Shown here in pieces: positions 1-5,275 of a stretch of 5,275 bases of DNA (positions within the stretch are counted from its first letter, which is position 1; each line of letters begins with the position of its first letter). Under the pieces are notes generated by a model. That model worked only from the letters and a program-made list of their open reading frames with translations. It ran no database searches and was not told where the DNA came from. The stretch is from an uncultured Capnocytophaga sp. GTDB taxonomy: Bacteria > Bacteroidota > Bacteroidia > Flavobacteriales > Flavobacteriaceae. Position numbers and translations under genes: made by a program. The stretch spans positions 1 through 5,275 of the forward strand of contig CAJPPS010000109.1 of NCBI GenBank assembly GCA_905372595.1. Direction: 5' to 3'.

Positions 1-53
1 CGTTCTTAGAACAGTAATCATAGAGCGAGTAATTTTTTATCTCATTATAATCT

Positions 54-73
54 AGCAGGTAAAATCACCTGCT
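54..73. promoter_or_regulatory. 7-bp inverted repeat in the operon leader
   Basis: AGCAGGT (54-60) is followed by a 6-nt spacer and its exact reverse complement ACCTGCT (67-73), about 70 bp before the first start codon. No T-tract follows on either strand, so it does not look like a standard intrinsic terminator. It could be an operator, a structured 5' leader, or the end of an upstream gene's transcript. In the rest of 1-141 I see no convincing flavobacterial promoter: no TTTG-type -33 element is paired with a TAnnTTTG -7 element. The start at 142 follows an A/T-rich leader with no purine-rich ribosome binding site, which is normal in Bacteroidota. Confidence 0.45.
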
Positions 74-141
74 GAAAACCTATACCCTATTCATATATAT
101 TATAACGCAAATTTCAATAATTATTACTAACTTTATTAAAA

Positions 142-1026
142 ATGAAAAATTCAAAAATAGTATTCTCTACAATAATAGCAAGTCTTGCTCTTTTCTCTTG
201 TACTAAAAAAGAAGAAACTCCTACTTTAGAAACTCCTACTTTAGGAAACACCACTTTAGAATTTCAAAATATTATTGGAAGTAACCCAATAGAATTAGGA
301 GCAGATGCCTCTACTGCCAAATCCTATATCTCTAATAATCAAACTTTAAAATTCTCTGAAATAAAATACATTATCAGTAACATTCGATTGGTAAAGACAG
401 ATGGTTCCACTATATTATACAATGTTGATAACCTCGATACAGGTGCTTTTGTCTTGAACCAATCCAATCCTGAATCTTTAAAACTTCACTTAAGTGACTT
501 ACAGACAGGAGCGTACAAAGAAATTCTATTCGATTATGGTATTCGCAAAGAATTAAATCATCTTGATGAATCCAGATTTCCTAAATTCTATAAAGAAGCT
601 GGCAAGAATGATTCTAGAATGCATTGGGAATGGGGAAAAGGATATCGTTTTACAAAAATAGAGGGATTTTGGGGTAATGATAACAAGGTTTTATCTGTTC
701 ATACAGGAAGTACAATCAAAGATAGAGATACCAAAGCAATTGGTGTAGATGCCTGCCGTACAGTAAAGCTCGTTCTTCCCAAAAATCTAGAAGTTGGTAG
801 CAATCCTTCTCTAGTTGTTATAACAGCTGATTTTGACAAACTATTAAATGGCTCTCAGAAGATTACATTAGTTGAGGAAGACGAAGATGGAGAAGCTCAG
901 AATAATGAATATCAAGCAACACCCAACACACATACAGCCTTGCAAATAATAGGCTTCATTAATAATCTGGCTGGAGATAACCAAACAAACACTACTGGAA
1001 TGTTCCGTATTAAAGAAGTGAAATAG
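142..1026 (+). CDS. MbnP-like copper-binding lipoprotein
   Basis: 294 aa. Residues 1-20 form a lipoprotein signal peptide (basic start, hydrophobic core, LFSC with lipidated Cys20). Cys20 is followed by TKKEE, close to the K-(D/E)2 surface-export signal of flavobacteria. A Pro/Thr linker (about 24-38) carries a short repeat. The rest fits the MbnP family (MopE-like copper-binding beta proteins): an NH pair at 139-140, the signature MHWEWGKGYRF at 160-170 followed by KIEG, a VHTGS segment around His187, and NTHTAL around His264. In characterised members one Trp is oxidised to kynurenine and binds copper together with His. By position, Trp162 or Trp164 is the candidate Trp, and His140, His161, His187 and His264 are candidate ligands; which ones bind is inference. 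The gene lies 4 bp before a di-heme peroxidase gene, the expected MbnH-type partner. Family assignment is good; copper binding here is untested. Confidence 0.85.
   Translation: MKNSKIVFSTIIASLALFSCTKKEETPTLETPTLGNTTLEFQNIIGSNPIELGADASTAKSYISNNQTLKFSEIKYIISNIRLVKTDGSTILYNVDNLDTGAFVLNQSNPESLKLHLSDLQTGAYKEILFDYGIRKELNHLDESRFPKFYKEAGKNDSRMHWEWGKGYRFTKIEGFWGNDNKVLSVHTGSTIKDRDTKAIGVDACRTVKLVLPKNLEVGSNPSLVVITADFDKLLNGSQKITLVEEDEDGEAQNNEYQATPNTHTALQIIGFINNLAGDNQTNTTGMFRIKEVK
214..243 (+). repeat. 15-bp tandem repeat in the lipoprotein linker
   Basis: Two exact head-to-tail copies of GAAACTCCTACTTTA (214-228 and 229-243) encode ETPTL twice, just after the lipidated cysteine of the MbnP-like protein. 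A third, degenerate unit follows at 244-258, matching at about 10 of 15 bases and encoding GNTTL. Because 15 is a multiple of three, gain or loss of a unit would only change the length of the tether between membrane anchor and folded domain. Confidence 0.85.
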
Positions 1027-1030
1027 AAAT

Positions 1031-2062
1031 ATGCTTAAATCCTATTTTTTAAGATGTTTATTTCTGCTACTTTGCTTCTCTTGTCAGCCAAAAGAAGATG
1101 AATCTATATCTATAGACAACCCTAAGATAGAACTTAAGAAACCTAGTAATTTTCCTGATTTTGACGCCTATAATTTAAGGACAAATGCCCCTACCAAGAT
1201 AGGAGTCCTCATAGGAGAAAAATTATTCTATGACCCACAACTCAGCAGAGACAATACCCTTTCTTGTGCTTCCTGTCATATCAGAGAATTTGCCTTTGCA
1301 GACAAGAACCCACAAGCTATAGGCACTGAAGGGAGAATAGGACTTAGGAATACCCCTCCTATACAGAATATGATTTTTCTTAATACTTATATGTGGGACG
1401 GAGCTGTCATAGACCTTAAGGATCAGCCTATTATACCTATTATTACTCACGAAGAAATGGACTCTTCTATTGAGGAAGTTCTTAAGAAAATAGAAAAAAA
1501 TGACACCTATAAAGAACTCTTCAAAAAGGCATACCCTAATGGTAAAATTACCTCTGAGCGTATCCTAGAAAGCTTAGCTCAATATATGTTCACCTTAATC
1601 TCTGCCAATAGTAAGTATGATAAGGTAATGCGGAATGAAGGAATGTCTTTCTCTACAGAGGAACAGAAAGGATATGCTATCTTCCAACAGAAATGCGCCT
1701 TATGCCACAAGGAACCCTTATTCACAGACCAGTCCTTACGGAACATAGGTTTTCCTAAGAACCCCAATAGAATAGAGGAGAAAGGAGAAGCTAGAGTTTC
1801 TGGTAAAATAGAGGATCTTTACAAATTTCGGGTACCTACCTTGAGAAATATAGCTGTTACTGCTCCCTATGGAGATCACGGGCAGTTTTCTTCCTTGGAA
1901 GAAGTGCTTCTTTTCTTTGATCACGGAGTTGAAAATGATGAAAATATAGATTCTTTTCTTAAAGAGAATAATTATAGAATCCCTCTTTCTCAAGAAGAAC
2001 AGAGAGCTCTCATTTCATTTCTAAATATCTTAACTGATAACGAATTTTTAAATCTACAATAA
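1031..2062 (+). CDS. Di-heme cytochrome c peroxidase-like lipoprotein (MbnH/MauG/CcpA superfamily), copy 1
   Basis: 343 aa. A signal peptide ends at CFSC (Cys18 likely lipidated; Cys15 is a poorer site), followed by QPKEDE, a strong match to the K-(D/E)2 surface-export signal. There are two c-type heme sites, CASCH at 79-83 and CALCH at 222-226, so two covalent hemes are predicted, one per cytochrome domain. Other family marks are KLFYDPQLSRD before heme 1, RNTPPIQN (106-113), the WDG with Trp122 expected between the hemes, THEEM (139-143), and the C-terminal RVPTLRNI plus APYGDHGQF (278-286). Length is typical of the superfamily. Classical members reduce hydrogen peroxide; MauG and MbnH instead oxidise a protein substrate. 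Placement 4 bp after the MbnP-like gene favours an MbnH-like role, oxidising a Trp of that protein, but motifs alone do not separate this from a true peroxidase. The hemes would have to be attached in the periplasm before any export to the surface. By eye it is roughly 60% identical to the protein at 4203-5231. Confidence 0.92.
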   Translation: MLKSYFLRCLFLLLCFSCQPKEDESISIDNPKIELKKPSNFPDFDAYNLRTNAPTKIGVLIGEKLFYDPQLSRDNTLSCASCHIREFAFADKNPQAIGTEGRIGLRNTPPIQNMIFLNTYMWDGAVIDLKDQPIIPIITHEEMDSSIEEVLKKIEKNDTYKELFKKAYPNGKITSERILESLAQYMFTLISANSKYDKVMRNEGMSFSTEEQKGYAIFQQKCALCHKEPLFTDQSLRNIGFPKNPNRIEEKGEARVSGKIEDLYKFRVPTLRNIAVTAPYGDHGQFSSLEEVLLFFDHGVENDENIDSFLKENNYRIPLSQEEQRALISFLNILTDNEFLNLQ

Positions 2063-2077
2063 AAAACATTAAGAATA

Positions 2078-3082
2078 ATGAAAAAATTATCTATTATCGC
2101 AATTCTTTTGCTTATGGTGAGCCTCTTCTCCCAATGCAAAAAAGAGGATGAACAAGCTCCTATTAAGGATTTTACTCTGGCTAAAACAGCACTCTCATTA
2201 GCAAAAGAAACCCAAGAAAGAATTTCCATTACCTCTGGAAATGGAAATTACACCATCTCCCAACTCGAAAATGGTAAGCTCATTGCTGAAGTCTCTTTGG
2301 TCAATAATAACACCGAATTATTAGTAAAATCGATCGCTGAAGGAAGTATCTCTGTGGAAATCACGGACGTTCTTTCTAAGAAATCTGTAAAATTAGAGAT
2401 TCTTGTTCTCTCTAAAGTAACAGCTCAGGACTACGAACTAAGTGAAGACAAAAAGACTTTAATCCAATGGAAAAACATTACCACTAAAGCGCTTGATATG
2501 AATACTATTGAGGAACTTAAGGGAGTTACTTCCATCGAAAAAGATGCTTTCAGAGGTAATGAAAGTATTGAATTTGTTATATTCAACAATAATCTTACCT
2601 CCATTGGAAATCGTGTATTCTACAATTGTAAAAATTTAAAAGAAGTACGTATTCCTGATAGCGTAACTACTTTAGGAGGAGCTTCTTTCTCAGGATGTGA
2701 GAACCTCGAAAAAGTAAATCTTCCTAAAGGATTAACCTCTATTGAAGCGGTAACTCTTTATAACTGTCACAAAATCACAGAAATTATTATCCCTGAAGGC
2801 GTTACTAAAATTGATTGGAATGCTTTTTCTGGTACAGGGGTTAAGGAACTCGTATTCCCTGCTTCTATTGAGAGCCTCGATACTAATGTGGTAGCTTTCT
2901 GTAAGAAATTGGAGAAGATGACCTTTAAGGGAAATACTCCTCCTTCTATTAAATACAATTCTCTAAGAAGAAACGTAGAAGAACCTACCCTAAAGATATA
3001 TGTTCCTAAAGGAAAAAAACAAACTTACATTGAAAGTTCCAGATACTGGAAAGATTTTGAAGATTTTATTGAAGAATTCTAA
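2078..3082 (+). CDS. BspA-like leucine-rich repeat surface lipoprotein, copy 1
   Basis: 334 aa. The signal peptide ends at LFSQC (Cys20), immediately followed by KKEDE, a textbook flavobacterial surface-export signal. Residues about 30-112 look like a beta-rich Ig-like domain (ITSGNGNYTI at 51-60, EVSL, SISVEITDVLSKKSV), followed by a linker (YELSEDKKTL, WKN, LDMNTIEELKGVTSI). From about 153 there are five to six BspA/LRR_5 repeats of 23 residues, with repeat starts near 153, 176, 199, 222, 245 and 267. The family's consensus Cys recurs at 184, 207, 230 and 275. A cap follows (FKGNTPP at 283-289, then IYVPKGKKQTYI and a WKDF end) that is typical of Bacteroidota LRR_5 proteins. Members of this group bind host proteins, other bacteria or polymers; the ligand here is unknown. 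It starts 15 bp after the peroxidase gene, so co-transcription is likely. Confidence 0.9.
   Translation: MKKLSIIAILLLMVSLFSQCKKEDEQAPIKDFTLAKTALSLAKETQERISITSGNGNYTISQLENGKLIAEVSLVNNNTELLVKSIAEGSISVEITDVLSKKSVKLEILVLSKVTAQDYELSEDKKTLIQWKNITTKALDMNTIEELKGVTSIEKDAFRGNESIEFVIFNNNLTSIGNRVFYNCKNLKEVRIPDSVTTLGGASFSGCENLEKVNLPKGLTSIEAVTLYNCHKITEIIIPEGVTKIDWNAFSGTGVKELVFPASIESLDTNVVAFCKKLEKMTFKGNTPPSIKYNSLRRNVEEPTLKIYVPKGKKQTYIESSRYWKDFEDFIEEF
2106..2448 (+). repeat. 343-bp exact direct repeat, copy A
   Basis: These bases are identical to 3120-3462, offset 1014 bp, with no gap or substitution when compared row by row. The block covers codons 11-123 and part of codon 124 of the first LRR gene: the end of the signal peptide, the lipidated Cys, the export signal and the Ig-like domain. 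It is bounded by mismatches at 2105 and 2449. The 27 bases before it differ at three positions, all amino-acid changing, and the sequence after it diverges quickly. Confidence 0.95.
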
Positions 3083-3091
3083 TTATATCAT

Positions 3092-4099
3092 ATGAAAAAA
3101 ATATCTATTATCACAATTTTTTTGCTTATGGTGAGCCTCTTCTCCCAATGCAAAAAAGAGGATGAACAAGCTCCTATTAAGGATTTTACTCTGGCTAAAA
3201 CAGCACTCTCATTAGCAAAAGAAACCCAAGAAAGAATTTCCATTACCTCTGGAAATGGAAATTACACCATCTCCCAACTCGAAAATGGTAAGCTCATTGC
3301 TGAAGTCTCTTTGGTCAATAATAACACCGAATTATTAGTAAAATCGATCGCTGAAGGAAGTATCTCTGTGGAAATCACGGACGTTCTTTCTAAGAAATCT
3401 GTAAAATTAGAGATTCTTGTTCTCTCTAAAGTAACAGCTCAGGACTACGAACTAAGTGAAGATAAAAAGACTTTAACCAAATGGAAAAACACTACCACTA
3501 AAGCACTTAATATGAATACTATTGAGGAGCTTAAGGGAGTTACCTCTATAGCTAATGAACTCTTCTCTGGCAATGAAGCTATTGAATACATTATTCTTCC
3601 TAACGGACTTACTTCTGTAGGAGAACAGGTATTTATAGATTGTATAAATCTCAAAAAAATAACCATTCCTAAAACGGTAACTCAGATAGGAAGAGGTGCT
3701 TTCGGTAGCTGTAAGAAATTGGAAAAAGTAACTATTCCCAAAGGTATTACTGAAATTCCTGATACTGTATTCTACGAATGTACAAGCTTAACGGAAATTA
3801 TTCTCCCTGAAGGCATCAAAACCATCGGATATAATGCCTTTAGCCTAACTCCTATTAAAGAAATTATTTTTCCTGAATCAATAACACAGTTTGACACAGC
3901 AGTTGTAGAATGGTGTGAAAAGTTAGAAAAGATCGTATTCAAGGGTGCCACTCCTCCTGTTATCCAGTACGATTCCTTGAAGAGAAAAGTAGAGGAACCT
4001 CCTCTCAAAATATATGTTCCTAAAGGAAAAAAACAGGCTTATATAGATAGTTCGGAAGAGTGGAAAGAGCTTGAAAGCCTCATTGAAGAAAGCAAATAA
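3092..4099 (+). CDS. BspA-like leucine-rich repeat surface lipoprotein, copy 2
   Basis: 335 aa, starting 9 bp after the first LRR gene and aligned to it without gaps except for one extra C-terminal residue. Residues 11-128 are identical to copy 1: the signal peptide core, Cys20, the KKEDE export signal and the Ig-like domain. The LRR part (about 153-300) differs at roughly half its positions while keeping the frame: repeat starts near 153, 176, 199, 222, 245 and 267, and Cys at 184, 207, 230 and 275. Examples are FSGNEAIEYIILP for FRGNESIEFVIFN, and VVEWCEKLEK for VVAFCKKLEK. The cap again has FKGATPP and IYVPKGKKQAYI. The family role is adhesion or ligand binding, so the two copies may present different ligand faces on the same anchor. 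This is inferred from the pattern of divergence. It is probably the last gene of the first transcription unit, since a hairpin follows. Confidence 0.9.
   Translation: MKKISIITIFLLMVSLFSQCKKEDEQAPIKDFTLAKTALSLAKETQERISITSGNGNYTISQLENGKLIAEVSLVNNNTELLVKSIAEGSISVEITDVLSKKSVKLEILVLSKVTAQDYELSEDKKTLTKWKNTTTKALNMNTIEELKGVTSIANELFSGNEAIEYIILPNGLTSVGEQVFIDCINLKKITIPKTVTQIGRGAFGSCKKLEKVTIPKGITEIPDTVFYECTSLTEIILPEGIKTIGYNAFSLTPIKEIIFPESITQFDTAVVEWCEKLEKIVFKGATPPVIQYDSLKRKVEEPPLKIYVPKGKKQAYIDSSEEWKELESLIEESK
3120..3462 (+). repeat. 343-bp exact direct repeat, copy B
   Basis: Identical to 2106-2448, including every synonymous position. It covers codons 11-123 and part of codon 124 of the second LRR gene and ends at the T/C difference at 3463 (versus 2449). 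Two direct repeats of this length 1014 bp apart are a substrate for homologous recombination; crossing over between them would leave one intact fused LRR gene or produce three copies. Confidence 0.95.
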
Positions 4100-4144
4100 T
4101 AATCCTTTCTGTCTTAAGATAATTGCTTCCTCTCAATAGTGTGT

Positions 4145-4173
4145 AATGCTCGTACATAGTCTGTACGAGCATT
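4145..4173 (+). terminator. Terminator-like or attenuator hairpin between LRR copy 2 and the second peroxidase
   Basis: AATGCTCGTACA (4145-4156) pairs perfectly with TGTACGAGCATT (4162-4173) around a 5-nt loop TAGTC, giving a 12-bp stem 46 bp after the LRR stop codon. Only a weak, broken T-tract follows (CTTATCC), so it may be a weak terminator, an attenuator, a transcript-end stabiliser or a protein-binding palindrome. The rest of the 103-bp gap (4100-4202) holds no open frame I would support and no clear promoter. The hairpin also contains the ATG at 4146, which argues against using that ATG as the start of the next gene. Confidence 0.55.
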
Positions 4174-4202
4174 CTTATCCATCTAACACAAAATCGCTAA
4201 TA

Positions 4203-5231
4203 ATGAATATATTTTATAAAATATCAGCCTTTTTACTCATCGTATCCTGCTCTAAGGATAACTCCGCTCCTACCCTACCTACAGAACCCAATACAAGGAT
4301 TAACCTCTCGATTCCTTCTAATTTTCCTCCTCTAAATCCTTTTATAGAGAATGCTTACCCTACCCAATATGGTGTAAAACTAGGAGAAAGACTCTTTCAC
4401 GAAGCACGCCTCAGTACAGATAATTCTATCTCTTGTGCCACTTGCCATATACGAGGATTAGCCTATGCCGATAGGAATCCGAGAGCTATTGGAGTAGCAG
4501 GACGAATAGGACTCCGTAACACACCTCCTATCCAGAATCTTGCTTTTCTTACATTTTATATGTGGGATGGGGCTGTTATAGACCTTAAGGAACAACCTAT
4601 AACTCCCATTGTTACACACGAAGAAATGGATTCTTCTCTTCTGGAGGCAAAAGAAAAGCTCAAAGATGACCCTTATTATCAGAAAGCATTCTCGTTGGCT
4701 TTTGGGGATTCTCAAATAACAGGAGAGCGTATCCTCAGCAGTATTGCCCAATTTATGTATACACTTATCTCTGCCAATAGTAAGTATGACCGTGTAACAC
4801 GAGATCACACAGAAAGTTTTACTGCTCTGGAACAGAGAGGATTTGACTTATTCCAAGAAAAATGCGCTTCGTGCCACCAAGGAGCTCTTTTCACAGATGA
4901 ATCCTTTAGGAATATTGGCTTCCCCAAGCATCCTGACCAAGTAGAAGAAGTAGGGAGAGGAAGGGTAACAGGGAGCCTAGATGATCACTATCGGTTCCGT
5001 GTCCCTAGCCTCCGCAATATAGAATATACGGCTCCTTATGGTAGTTTTGGGCAGTTTTCTTCCCTAAAAGAAGTGCTGGATTACTTATCCTCTGGAGTAG
5101 AAAATGATACAAATTTAGACCCTATTTTAAAGAATAATGGAAGGAAAATTCCCCTTACAGAAGAAGACAAAGAAGCTCTTATTGCCTTTATGAAAACACT
5201 CAGTGACCCCAAATTTATCGGTAGGAATTAG
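4203..5231 (+). CDS. Di-heme cytochrome c peroxidase-like lipoprotein (MbnH/MauG/CcpA superfamily), copy 2
   Basis: 342 aa from the ATG at 4203. An in-frame ATG at 4146 would add 19 residues, but it lies in the stem of a hairpin and would bury the signal peptide. From 4203 the protein opens with a normal lipoprotein signal (MNIFYKIS..., LLIVSC, Cys16). SKDN follows the Cys, a weaker export signal than in the other four proteins. Heme sites are CATCH at 78-82 and CASCH at 221-225. RNTPPIQN (105-112), WDG with Trp121, THEEM (138-142) and RVPSLRNI match copy 1 almost exactly; the mature parts align over about 308 residues without gaps. A main difference is APYGSFGQF (277-285), where copy 1 has APYGDHGQF. 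No second MbnP-like gene is visible beside it, so it may act on the same MbnP-like protein, on another substrate, or as a plain peroxide-reducing enzyme. It may have its own transcript, given the 103-bp gap and hairpin. Confidence 0.92.
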   Translation: MNIFYKISAFLLIVSCSKDNSAPTLPTEPNTRINLSIPSNFPPLNPFIENAYPTQYGVKLGERLFHEARLSTDNSISCATCHIRGLAYADRNPRAIGVAGRIGLRNTPPIQNLAFLTFYMWDGAVIDLKEQPITPIVTHEEMDSSLLEAKEKLKDDPYYQKAFSLAFGDSQITGERILSSIAQFMYTLISANSKYDRVTRDHTESFTALEQRGFDLFQEKCASCHQGALFTDESFRNIGFPKHPDQVEEVGRGRVTGSLDDHYRFRVPSLRNIEYTAPYGSFGQFSSLKEVLDYLSSGVENDTNLDPILKNNGRKIPLTEEDKEALIAFMKTLSDPKFIGRN

Positions 5232-5275
5232 GTTTTTATTTTAATATTTTCTGAAAAATCTGACTTAGTTATAAG

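Noticed and set aside
128..135. TAACTTTA as a flavobacterial -7 element (consensus TAnnTTTG)
   Set aside because: The last base does not match, no TTTG-type -33 element is found at the right distance, and it would sit only about 7 bp from the start codon.
1990..2229. 79-residue minus-strand open frame across the peroxidase/LRR junction
   Set aside because: It overlaps two well-supported genes, and its composition looks like antisense of coding sequence with no ribosome site or motif.
2078..4099. Insertion sequence or transposon as the cause of the direct repeat
   Set aside because: No transposase, terminal inverted repeats or target-site duplication are seen; the repeat lies inside coding sequence and is explained by paralogous genes.
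4146..4202. Upstream in-frame ATG giving the second peroxidase 19 extra N-terminal residues
   Set aside because: The ATG lies in a 12-bp hairpin stem, and the added residues would precede an otherwise complete lipoprotein signal peptide; the ATG at 4203 fits better and matches the length of the paralogue.
4458..4808. 116-residue open frame on the minus strand
   Set aside because: It lies wholly opposite the second peroxidase gene, shows no domain or signal I recognise, and a similar antisense frame (1223-1450) occurs opposite the paralogous region of copy 1, as expected from conserved codons.
5232..5275. Terminator after the second peroxidase
   Set aside because: The tail is A/T-rich with T-runs but has only a 5-bp A/T dyad and no G/C-containing stem before the window ends.

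Overview
All five genes lie on the + strand and are closely packed. The DNA is A/T-rich, translation starts follow A-rich leaders without a clear GGAGG box, and every product begins with a short lipoprotein signal peptide. In most of them the lipid cysteine is followed by Lys plus acidic residues, which resembles the lipoprotein export signal described in Capnocytophaga and Flavobacterium. Together with BspA-like LRR proteins and an MbnP-like protein, this points to Bacteroidota, probably Flavobacteriaceae. A Capnocytophaga-like host is plausible, but genus is inference.

Layout: 1-141 is a leader with a 7-bp inverted repeat (54-73). 142-1026 encodes an MbnP-like copper-binding lipoprotein, and 1031-2062 a di-heme peroxidase of the MbnH/MauG/CcpA superfamily, 4 bp downstream. 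2078-3082 and 3092-4099 encode two tandem lipoproteins, each an Ig-like N-terminal domain followed by BspA-type (LRR_5) leucine-rich repeats; they share a 343-bp block that is identical base for base. 4100-4202 is a 103-bp gap with a 12-bp perfect hairpin (4145-4173). 4203-5231 encodes a second di-heme peroxidase, a clear paralogue of the first. 5232-5275 is A/T-rich with nothing I can call.

How the genes may work together: in known MbnP/MbnH pairs the di-heme enzyme oxidises a tryptophan of MbnP to kynurenine, which helps bind copper. The first two genes fit that pair. The locus departs from a plain pair in three ways: the peroxidase is duplicated without a second MbnP, two LRR lipoproteins sit between the copies, and most products look destined for the cell surface. 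The best reading is a surface lipoprotein locus combining a copper-binding or protein-oxidising module with adhesin-like or ligand-binding LRR proteins. The functional link is inferred from gene order only. The recent homogenisation of the LRR pair is seen directly in the sequence.
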